Part shown: piece by piece, positions 15,208-21,994 of the stretch | How positions within the stretch are numbered: the stretch's first letter is position 1 | Layout of the letters: each line of letters starts with the position of its first letter | Assembly (NCBI GenBank): GCA_007117185.1 | Contig: SKHA01000291.1 | Coordinates: 1-27,187 of the forward strand | From: Spirochaeta sp. | Lineage (GTDB): Bacteria > Spirochaetota > Spirochaetia > DSM-27196 > Alkalispirochaetaceae | DNA length: 27,187 nucleotides | Direction: 5' to 3' | The notes under the pieces: generated by a model | What the model was told of the DNA's origin: nothing | Databases searched by the model: none | Seen by the model: the letters and a program-made list of their open reading frames with translations, nothing else | Translations under genes and position numbers: made by a program

Positions 15208-15806
15208 AGTCCACCTCCCAGTCGGGTCCGGCCGCGGAGGCTGCGGGCCAGGGTGAGCCGGTCGGTGTACTCCAGGTCACCGCCTACCGGGATCCCCAGG
15301 GCCAGCCGCGTCACCGCTACATCGTCGATCCCTTCCAGCTGCTGCGCCACGTACAGCGCGGTGGTATCTCCCTCCACGGTGGGGTTGGTGGCGATGATCA
15401 GCTCTCGCACCTCTCCGGAACGGGCGCGGGCAATCAACGCTCCTACCGAGAGGTCTCCCGGCCCCACCCCCTCGATGGGTGAGATCACCCCGCCAAGGAC
15501 GTGATACAGCCCGTGGTACTCGTGACTCCCTTCCATCGCCGCAACGTCCTGGGGTTGCTCAACCACGCAGATGGTAGAGCGATCACGACCGCTGTCGGTG
15601 CAAACCCCGCAGGGGTCCTCTTCGGTGTAGCTCCCGCAAACTGAGCAGCGATGGATCGTCTCGTGCAGGGTATCCAGCAGCGCCGCCAGACGCTGTGCCT
15701 CGGCCTGCTCTCCCGTAAGGATGTGATAGGCAATACGGGTGGCGCTCTTGCGGCCCAGCCCGGGCAGGCGGGAGATGCTGCGGATCAGCTGCTCCAGGGT
15801 GTTCAT
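15204..15806 (-). CDS. recR: Recombination mediator protein RecR
   Basis: A 200-residue protein of full family length. The N-terminal helix-hairpin-helix segment reads LIRSISRLPGLGRKSATRIAYHIL. A four-cysteine zinc finger follows (CSVCGSYTEEDPCGVC, about 57-72), then a Toprim domain (ICVVEQPQDVAAME to PTVEGDTTALY) and the C-terminal Walker-B-like region VTRLALGIPVGGDLEYTD. RecR works with RecO, and in some organisms RecF, to load RecA on single-stranded DNA during gap repair. Its ATG overlaps the ybaB stop (ATGA) and its stop overlaps the thioredoxin-like start, so the whole set is coupled. Confidence 0.97.
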   Translation of the reverse strand: MNTLEQLIRSISRLPGLGRKSATRIAYHILTGEQAEAQRLAALLDTLHETIHRCSVCGSYTEEDPCGVCTDSGRDRSTICVVEQPQDVAAMEGSHEYHGLYHVLGGVISPIEGVGPGDLSVGALIARARSGEVRELIIATNPTVEGDTTALYVAQQLEGIDDVAVTRLALGIPVGGDLEYTDRLTLARSLRGRTRLGGGL

Positions 15807-16090
15807 CCCATGAGGTCCGTCGGCAGGGCGTCCCGAAGGGTCTCCTTGATCCTCGCTGATGCGTCGTTATGGGCTGCCCGGATCAGATCCTGGAGCATGG
15901 TAACGTCGTCGGGATCTATCGCCTCTTTCTGAATTTCCACGTTCTGAATCTGAAACTCGCCGTTCATGGTGATTTTGACCATTCCCGCCCCGGCCGTTCC
16001 GGTCACGGAGATCTGCCGCATCCGCGCCTGCGCTTCCTGCATCTTCTCCTGAAGCATGCCCATGTTCTTCAACAGGTCCATCGGGTTCAT
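15803..16090 (-). CDS. ybaB: YbaB/EbfC nucleoid-associated protein
   Basis: A 95-residue protein with an N-terminal amphipathic helix (LLKNMGMLQEKMQEAQARM), a central beta sheet (GMVKITMNGEFQIQNVEI) and a C-terminal helix (DLIRAAHNDASARIKETL), the standard YbaB fold. These dimeric proteins bind DNA with little sequence specificity; the Borrelia member is EbfC. It lies between dnaX and recR, as in most bacteria. Its ATG region overlaps the dnaX stop by 4 bp and its stop overlaps the recR ATG by 4 bp, giving a fully coupled dnaX-ybaB-recR unit. Confidence 0.96.
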   Translation of the reverse strand: MNPMDLLKNMGMLQEKMQEAQARMRQISVTGTAGAGMVKITMNGEFQIQNVEIQKEAIDPDDVTMLQDLIRAAHNDASARIKETLRDALPTDLMG

Positions 16091-17754
16091 TCGTCTTCCT
16101 CCATGATCTCACCGCGGAACACCCGGCGTACCATCTCTACACGTTCGTCCGCCGGAGTCTCCGTCGGCTTCTCCACCGACGGCTCATCGTTCAACCAGTC
16201 CCGTCGGTCTCCCACCACGATCTTCACCCGCAGTGTTTCCCGGTGCAGTACCGCCATCGCCGCCTGCTGTACCGCTTCGCGATCGCTCTCCAGGGAACTG
16301 GCGCCAAAGTCGTCAACAAAGCCGATGGTCAGGTCCGTCTCCGAAAGGTTCCACAGCCGTGCCCGGGTCAGCAGCGAGGCGACGCTGATCCGCTGGGTCC
16401 GGAAACGGGCGACGATCTGTTCAACTTCGTCGGTTGAGATCCCCTGAAAAATCACCGACGAGGGGTCCCAGGGGTCAGCGTCCCCGGAAGTCGAGTCGGC
16501 ACCCTCCCTCGTCTCGGTTTCGGCGTCGGAGGCGACTCCCGGTTCACCGGGACTTCCGTTGTCGTCCTGTCGATCCTGGTCACCCTCAACGCGCTGGCGG
16601 TGCGCCGCCACGTGGAGCAGCTCCTGCTGCAGGTCTTCTATCCGCTTCACCAGTTCCTGCGGCGAGAGCCGCCCCTTCAACCCGGCCAGGCGGCTCAAGG
16701 TCAGCTCCAGGTCGAACCGCTGATTCACCGAGTAGCGCAGATCCCGGTACAGCTGCAGAACCAGCTCGTTAGCCCCCTCAAGCTGATCCCGGGAGAAGCC
16801 GCCGCGCACTGACTCGGGGATGCGCTCGCTGTTGATCCCGATTACCGATTCCCGGTGAACCCCGTTGACGATCAGCAGCACCGTCCGCAGGTAGTCCGCC
16901 AGGTCCATGGTGAACCGCTCCACTGATACCCCGGCGAGGATCGCCTCTTCAGTGAGGGACAGGACGCTCTGTACGTCCTGTCGCACCACCGCTTCCATCA
17001 GCGCGTTCAGGCGCTCCAGCCCCAGCAGCCCCAGCTTCTCGTGGATCATCTCCAGGGAGATGTGGTTGTCGGAAAACGCCAGGACCTGGTCGAAGAGGGT
17101 ATAGGCGTCGCGCAGGCTCCCGGTGGCCTCCCGGGCAATCCACCCCAGGGCGTCCTCCTCGGCGGTCACTCCCAGCTCCTTCACCGTGTCGCTGAGGAGC
17201 TCCCGGATCTTTTCCAGGGGAATGAGGCGGAAGTTGAACTGCTGGCAGCGGCTGCGGATCGTCGCCGGGACCTTGTGAATCTCGGTGGTGGCGAAGATGA
17301 AGACGATGTACGGCGGCGGCTCCTCTATTGTTTTCAGCAGCGCGTTAAACGCACTGTTGGAGAGCATGTGCACTTCGTCGATGATGTAGATCTTGTAACG
17401 GGAGCTGTTGGGCGCGAAGAGGACCTCGTCCTTTATCTGGCGCACGTCGTTGACGGAGGTGTTGGAGGCGCCGTCGATCTCGATCACGTCCAGGGCGGTC
17501 CCCCGGGCGATATCTTCGCTGCCGTCCCAGTTTTCGCACCCTTCCGCGCCGGGGCCGGCGGGGCAGTTCAGCGCTTTGGCGAGGATTCGCGCTGCCGAGG
17601 TCTTGCCGACCCCCCGGGGCCCGGCAAAGAGGTACGCGTGGGCGATCCTTCCGGAGGTGAGGCTGTTCTTGAGCGTCCCCACGACGAACTCCTGGCCGAT
17701 CAACTCATCGAAGACGCGGGGACGGCGGCGTGTTGCTGTTACCTCATAACTCAT
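16087..17754 (-). CDS. dnaX: DNA polymerase III tau/gamma subunit
   Basis: A 555-residue clamp-loader subunit. Start at ATG 17754 (MSYEVTATRRRPRVFDELIGQ) has GGAGGA upstream and matches the family N-terminus; the longer frame reads into the SRP RNA gene. Walker A GPRGVGKT is at 45-52, the DEVH Walker B at 126-129, LSNSAFNALLKTIEEPP follows, then the RSRCQQFNFR arginine-finger region and AAA+ domains II-III to about 370. An acidic linker leads to a C-terminal tau-like domain (about 450-545). Of the four zinc-binding cysteines of the standard module, only C64 and C73 are present; positions 76 and 79 are Trp and Ser. No A-rich slippery site for a frameshifted gamma form was seen. It is downstream of the SRP RNA and coupled to ybaB. 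Confidence 0.97.
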   Translation of the reverse strand: MSYEVTATRRRPRVFDELIGQEFVVGTLKNSLTSGRIAHAYLFAGPRGVGKTSAARILAKALNCPAGPGAEGCENWDGSEDIARGTALDVIEIDGASNTSVNDVRQIKDEVLFAPNSSRYKIYIIDEVHMLSNSAFNALLKTIEEPPPYIVFIFATTEIHKVPATIRSRCQQFNFRLIPLEKIRELLSDTVKELGVTAEEDALGWIAREATGSLRDAYTLFDQVLAFSDNHISLEMIHEKLGLLGLERLNALMEAVVRQDVQSVLSLTEEAILAGVSVERFTMDLADYLRTVLLIVNGVHRESVIGINSERIPESVRGGFSRDQLEGANELVLQLYRDLRYSVNQRFDLELTLSRLAGLKGRLSPQELVKRIEDLQQELLHVAAHRQRVEGDQDRQDDNGSPGEPGVASDAETETREGADSTSGDADPWDPSSVIFQGISTDEVEQIVARFRTQRISVASLLTRARLWNLSETDLTIGFVDDFGASSLESDREAVQQAAMAVLHRETLRVKIVVGDRRDWLNDEPSVEKPTETPADERVEMVRRVFRGEIMEEDE

Positions 17755-17770
17755 GGACGGTCCTCCAGCC

Positions 17771-17788
17771 AAAAAAAACCCCCTCAGC
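17771..17788 (-). terminator. T-tract terminator of the SRP RNA
   Basis: The closing stem of the SRP RNA is followed on the minus strand by eight T residues. dnaX starts 17 bp further on, so dnaX needs either read-through or its own promoter. Confidence 0.75.
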
Positions 17789-17904
17789 TCCACCCCAGCG
17801 ATCTGCGGCACAACCACCAGTCACTTACCGCTGCTTCCTTCCGGACCTGACGGGGTTGGGTGACGACAGTTTGCACAGGGCCCGGGCTTCAACGCTGAAG
17901 GGGC
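17779..17904 (-). ncRNA. ffs: Signal recognition particle RNA, small bacterial (4.5S) type
   Basis: The minus strand contains the nearly invariant SRP domain IV core CAGGTCCGGAAGGAAGCAGC (complement of about 17830-17849), where Ffh binds. The flanking strands form the long hairpin, and the ends close with a 10-bp stem, CCCCTTCAGC against GCTGAGGGGG (17903-17894 with 17788-17779, one G-U pair). Eight T residues (17778-17771) directly after the stem form the terminator. The length is about 126 nt. It lies between tRNA-Ser(GGA) and dnaX, and its 5' end is only about 5 nt from the 3' end of that tRNA. Confidence 0.96.
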
Positions 17905-17909
17905 AAAGA

Positions 17910-17997
<88 letters not shown>

Positions 17998-18019
17998 AAT
18001 ATCCTCTGCTGCATAACAA

Positions 18020-18107
18020 CGGAGAGTGAGGGATTCGAACCCTCGGTACAGCATGACTGTACAACGGATTTCGAGTCCGCCCGATTCAACCACTCTCGCA
18101 ACTCTCC
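18020..18107 (-). tRNA. tRNA-Ser (anticodon CGA)
   Basis: Minus strand, class II tRNA of 88 nt with discriminator G. The acceptor stem is GGAGAGT/ACTCTCC, the anticodon stem GCGGA/TCCGT holds the loop CTCGAAA (anticodon CGA, reading UCG), the variable arm has stem GTACAG/CTGTAC, and the T-loop is TTCGAAT. CCA is not encoded. It is the first gene of the stable-RNA cluster, behind a promoter at 18127-18155. Confidence 0.96.
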
Positions 18108-18126
18108 CGGTGGTAATGCGCAGACG

Positions 18127-18155
18127 ATAGTAACGGAAAGGGGTGGGACAATCAA
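18127..18155 (-). promoter_or_regulatory. Promoter of the tRNA-Ser / SRP RNA cluster
   Basis: On the minus strand TTGATT (18155-18150) is followed after 17 bp by TACTAT (18132-18127). Transcription would begin near 18120, about 13 nt before the first tRNA. The -35 box overlaps the stop codon of the receiver-PAS gene at 18152. Confidence 0.55.
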
Positions 18156-19339
18156 TACAGCAGGTTTCGATAGGTGTCGCTGTGGCAGCCGGCATCCGCC
18201 TCCGGCAGGACCGGAACTTCCGGGACCGGATCCAGAGCGGTGACACTACCGGCAACACGTACCGGAACGCCGTCGTCATCGCGAATCAGACGTCCTTTTA
18301 TCAGGACCCTGATGATCACACCGTCGCTGTGGCAGATACGGCATTCCATGGTGAAGGTGCCGCGTTCCACGATCATCGTCCTTACCTTCGCCAGGAGCGG
18401 GTGATCATCCCGATGGAGAACCTCCAGCCAGAGCGCCGGATCATCAAAGAACTCGGTGGTGGTGTGGCCGGTGAGCTGGGCGATGGATGGACTCACCATC
18501 AGCACTTCCAGCTCGGGCCATCGCGCCGACCAGACGATCTCGCTGATATCCGCCAGAATGGTGTTGAGTTCGCGATCCCGCAGGATCAGTTCCCGCTTGA
18601 ACCGCATTTCCCGGGTAACGTCCCGGGCCACGCCGGTGTGAGCCACCACCACCCCCTTTTCGTCCTGAACCGGAAGGATTCGGGTATTGATCCACCGCTG
18701 TTCGTTGTCCGGACGGATCACCCGGAACGTCTTTTCCGGTGAGGTCGACGAGGAAACCCGGGCACGATCGTAGGGATGTATCGCCTCCTCAAAGCTGCGG
18801 GGGTTGCGGTACAGGCTTTCCCGACTGTGACCCCAGACCTGTTCGTACGCCGGATTCACGTACAGAATCTGTTCATCGTCAGCAGAACAGACCCAGAACA
18901 CGTCCTCCATCGATTCGGTGATCCAGCGCAGACGCTGTTCCTGAACCCGTAGACACTGGCGGGTTTCATAAAGGCGAAACGCCATCCGGATGGAGGCAAT
19001 CAGCACCGTTTCACCGCTATGCTTGACGATGTACCCGTAGGAGGTGATGTCCTCGGTGCGGTCTACTATCTCCGCTTCGGTATGGGCCGAAAGGAACGCC
19101 AGGGGAACGTCGTGGCTGGCCAGAATCTGCCGCGCCGCTTCCGGGCCATCGATCCCCTCACCAAGATCGATATCCATCAGGACCAGATCGGCGTGTCTGC
19201 CTGTGGCGAAGTACGCGACGGCGTCCTCGCCGGTGGATACGTGCTCTACCACGTAACCCTGCTGCCGGAGAATCATCTTCTGGTTCAAGGCGATGATCGC
19301 CTGATCTTCAACAAGGAGAATTGTTTTATCTTCTGGCAT
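18152..19339 (-). CDS. Response-regulator receiver protein with two PAS domains
   Basis: A 395-residue protein, taking ATG 19339 (MPEDKTILLVEDQA) as start; a GTG at 19387 would add 16 residues. The receiver domain (about 5-120) has E11-D12, phospho-accepting Asp56 in LVLMDIDLG and the GEDAV and SYGYIVKHSGE segments typical of a receiver group frequent in spirochaetes and methanogens. A PAS domain with a PAC tail follows (about 140-260: LYVNPAYEQVWG, GVARDVTREM). A second PAS follows (about 265-385: LMVSPSIAQLTG, GSVTAL). No kinase, cyclase or DNA-binding output domain is present, so it probably relays signals through protein contact or is the sensing half of a split system. A sigma-54-like sequence lies just upstream. 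Confidence 0.88.
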   Translation of the reverse strand: MPEDKTILLVEDQAIIALNQKMILRQQGYVVEHVSTGEDAVAYFATGRHADLVLMDIDLGEGIDGPEAARQILASHDVPLAFLSAHTEAEIVDRTEDITSYGYIVKHSGETVLIASIRMAFRLYETRQCLRVQEQRLRWITESMEDVFWVCSADDEQILYVNPAYEQVWGHSRESLYRNPRSFEEAIHPYDRARVSSSTSPEKTFRVIRPDNEQRWINTRILPVQDEKGVVVAHTGVARDVTREMRFKRELILRDRELNTILADISEIVWSARWPELEVLMVSPSIAQLTGHTTTEFFDDPALWLEVLHRDDHPLLAKVRTMIVERGTFTMECRICHSDGVIIRVLIKGRLIRDDDGVPVRVAGSVTALDPVPEVPVLPEADAGCHSDTYRNLLY

Positions 19340-19350
19340 AACTGATCTAC

Positions 19351-19370
19351 TTGAAATTTTCGTGCCAAAA
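19351..19370 (-). promoter_or_regulatory. Sigma-54-like promoter sequence
   Basis: On the minus strand TTGGCACG, four A residues and TTTCA (19367 to 19352) match the -24 element fully and the -12 element in all but the G of its GC. Spacing between the two elements is exact. The start of transcription would be near 19342, practically at the ATG of the receiver-PAS gene, which makes the assignment uncertain. Confidence 0.3.
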
Positions 19371-19494
19371 AATCTTACCTGAACCACCTTCTGTAACCTT
19401 CAACCTGAGAAAGAGTTACACGGATTCTTAGGAGTTCACCCTGATAATCGCCGGCCTCAATCATGCATAATGCACTACTTCGATCCGAAACGGA

Positions 19495-20955
19495 TTACCC
19501 AGCGAGAAATGGAAGGGTCGAGAGTTCACTGAAATGGTCGATTCTGTAGTCGCTGTCCAGGTCTACCCCGTTGAACGCGACAGTCAGCATTCCCGCCAGA
19601 CGCGCACCGTCCAGTTCGTGTTGTTCGTGACCGACAAACGCCGCTTGTGCCGATGGAATCGATAGCTGTCGGAGCGCAATCCGATAGATCTCGGGGTTGG
19701 GTTTCGCTACACCAACCTCACTTGAGATGACCACAGAGTCCCAAAAGTGTCCGTAGCCGCCAGATTCAAAGAACGATAGTTTTTTGGACATGGGCAGGGC
19801 AGAGTTGCTCACAACCGCGAGGAGCACACCCCGGGCGTGCAGCGCCGCGAGGGTCTCCGGTACTCCCGGCATCGTTTCTACCCCGTCGCTGTGTCGCTCC
19901 ATCGCCCGCATAACCTCATGCGCCATTTTCTCGTCAGTAATACCCCAAAGTGCAAGAAGCAAGCGGCGGTACTCCTGCGTATCGATGTGCCCCTGATTAG
20001 CCTGCATTTCAACCCTTTGGAGCGCTTCAGGTTCTGGCTCATGAAGACTGGTGCGTTCCACGCCGGCTGATTTCAGGATCTTATGAAGACGGTTATTCCC
20101 TCCTGATCGATAGTACAAAACATCGGCGGCGTCAAACACCAGGGCTCGTCGCCTTGGTTCATCAGCTTGAAGAATCTGTGCGCTGTTTCGCGTGTCAACA
20201 TATTTGAGAATCTCGGCCGGATCGTTGGTAACCAGATGTGGCTGAAGGAACTCCTTCGGGAAGGTGGCAGTATTCTGGATGCTGATCCCGGTCCGGGGCA
20301 TCGCGTCGCCCCCACCCAGATAGTGTATTGCCGCTCCGCACCCTGCTCGGCGTGAACCCAGAACATCCCGGTCAATTCGATCTCCCACGTATCCAACCCG
20401 TCGTGACGGCACGTTGAGCTGCAACGCCGCGTGGTGAAATATCGCCGGGTGGGGCTTCCGGACCCCGTAGACGGAGCTCATGACGACCACTTCGAAATAG
20501 TGCTGCAGCTGATATCGCACAAGCGCATCGGGAACCCGAGTACGAGTAATGACGTTACTGACCACCCCTAAACGTACCCCTCGTTTCTGCAACGCAAACA
20601 GCAGAGGGACGATCTCGGCTACCGGTTCCCGAATGAAGGCGTGCTCTTCGAAAAACGCTGTCAACTCTTCGGTTGTACCCACCGGTATGTCTGAAGTACC
20701 TCCCAGGATATCCCGCCAGAGGACAGTCGTGCTGCTCTCCCGAAGAGTTCGCTCCCTGCGCTCCCGGTCAATCTGGTATGCCGCGACAATTGATTCAAGG
20801 AGTCCAGCTGCTGTCCTCTGCCCCTCGAGGATATGGATGTCTAACCCACGCAGTTTCTGGATGAGCTTCTCCGCGGTTTTGAGTGCCCGTTCTTCATCCC
20901 AGAACGCCCGTTCGAGAGTACCCCCGAAGTCGAATAGAAGTGCGGAAATCCTCAT
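19495..20955 (-). CDS. Tandem HAD-superfamily hydrolase-like protein
   Basis: A 486-residue protein, twice the usual length, made of two HAD units. Unit 1 (about 1-255) has nucleophile motif FDFGGTL (D9), motif II VVSN (S133), motif III Lys167 in RKPHP and motif IV GDRIDRD (D192, D195). Unit 2 (about 270-486) has FDAADVL (D275), VVSNSA (S383), AKPNP (K418) and GHEQHELD, where the first motif IV Asp is replaced by His443. Both units lack the usual second Asp (DxD) of phosphatases; unit 1 has the DFGGT variant common in HAD-IA proteins. Unit 1 is the more likely active one. Its ATG overlaps the stop of the ABC ATPase by 4 bp, so it is the last gene of the importer operon. A role in hydrolysing an imported phosphate ester is inferred. 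Confidence 0.85.
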   Translation of the reverse strand: MRISALLFDFGGTLERAFWDEERALKTAEKLIQKLRGLDIHILEGQRTAAGLLESIVAAYQIDRERRERTLRESSTTVLWRDILGGTSDIPVGTTEELTAFFEEHAFIREPVAEIVPLLFALQKRGVRLGVVSNVITRTRVPDALVRYQLQHYFEVVVMSSVYGVRKPHPAIFHHAALQLNVPSRRVGYVGDRIDRDVLGSRRAGCGAAIHYLGGGDAMPRTGISIQNTATFPKEFLQPHLVTNDPAEILKYVDTRNSAQILQADEPRRRALVFDAADVLYYRSGGNNRLHKILKSAGVERTSLHEPEPEALQRVEMQANQGHIDTQEYRRLLLALWGITDEKMAHEVMRAMERHSDGVETMPGVPETLAALHARGVLLAVVSNSALPMSKKLSFFESGGYGHFWDSVVISSEVGVAKPNPEIYRIALRQLSIPSAQAAFVGHEQHELDGARLAGMLTVAFNGVDLDSDYRIDHFSELSTLPFLAG

Positions 20956-21992
20956 GCGATACGCAACCCGGAATTGTCAAAGCGGTGAAACGCTTCAAAG
21001 TCCGCAGCAACCCGGCAGGTATCACCGGCGCCGAACCCAGGCTCACGATCAGTTCGTGCAAACAAGGGAAATGAGTCAACGTTCACCTGAACGATCCATT
21101 CGGGGCCGGTAGGAAGGATCGCGTCTACTCGGGCTTCCATCGTCCAGTCGCCGTCGCCGAAGCGAAGTGCCTCTGGTCGCAATCCGTACGTTGAAACTGA
21201 CCCGTTCGCGGGAACCGAGTGAAACAACACCGCAGCGTCCGGAGTTATCACGTTGATTGGTGGACTTCCCACAAACTGGGCCACGAAGAGGTTGGCCGGT
21301 TCCCGATAGATTTCCATCGGTGTTCCATATTGTTGCAGTCTTCCATCTTTCATCACTGCGATCTTCGTTGAAAGGGTCATTGCTTCCAACTGGTCGTGGG
21401 TCACAAAGACAGTTGTTTTGGCCAATTTTTCGTGGATCCTTTTCAGCTCCGCGCGCATTTCAAGACGCAATCGTGCGTCCAGATTGGAGAGTGGCTCATC
21501 GAGCAACAGTACCTCCGGTGTCATCGCCATCATACGGGCGAGGGCAACACGTTGTTGCTGGCCACCGGAGAGCTGAAAAGAGTAGCGCTTTTCCAGTCCA
21601 GCTATCTGCAGCATCGACATGACGGATGCTATCCGCTCTTTTTGCTCCGCTCGTGGTACATGGTGCATTTCCAGACCAAACGCGATGTTCTCCCAGACGG
21701 TCATGTGCGGCCATAACGCATAGCTTTGGAACACCAGCCCCATGTTGCGCTTCTCAGGAGCAACAAACACCCCCTTTTCCCGGGAGCTGAGGATCGTCTC
21801 GTCCACCAGGATCTCTCCGGAGGTGGGGTCCTCAAGGCCGGCGAGCATTCGCAGCGTTGTTGTTTTTCCGCACCCCGAAGGCCCCAGAAGACTGACAAAC
21901 TCGCCCTCCTGTATCGTCAGGTCGAGATGATCAACCGCAACAACGTGTCCGGGAAACTCCTTCACGAGCCCATTAAGATGAATTACTGCCAT
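20952..21992 (-). CDS. ABC transporter ATP-binding protein (second importer)
   Basis: A 346-residue ATPase with Walker A GPSGCGKTT near 38-46, Q-loop FQSYALWPHMT, signature LSGGQQQRVALARMM, Walker B VLLLDEP, D-loop LSNLDARLRL and switch His in VTHDQLEAMTLS. A shorter C-terminal TOBE-like domain (about 240-346, with YGLRPEALRFG) follows. The start has GGAGG upstream and lies 2 nt behind the permease stop. The stop overlaps the HAD gene start. It is closely related in sequence to the ATPase at 3775-4887, indicating duplication of the whole transporter. The partner permease is at 21995-23809. Confidence 0.94.
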   Translation of the reverse strand: MAVIHLNGLVKEFPGHVVAVDHLDLTIQEGEFVSLLGPSGCGKTTTLRMLAGLEDPTSGEILVDETILSSREKGVFVAPEKRNMGLVFQSYALWPHMTVWENIAFGLEMHHVPRAEQKERIASVMSMLQIAGLEKRYSFQLSGGQQQRVALARMMAMTPEVLLLDEPLSNLDARLRLEMRAELKRIHEKLAKTTVFVTHDQLEAMTLSTKIAVMKDGRLQQYGTPMEIYREPANLFVAQFVGSPPINVITPDAAVLFHSVPANGSVSTYGLRPEALRFGDGDWTMEARVDAILPTGPEWIVQVNVDSFPLFARTDREPGFGAGDTCRVAADFEAFHRFDNSGLRIA

Positions 21993-21994
21993 AT

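Noticed and set aside
16600..17100. Programmed frameshift site in dnaX giving a short gamma form
   Set aside because: No A-rich or T-rich slippery heptamer with a nearby alternative stop was found in the linker region.
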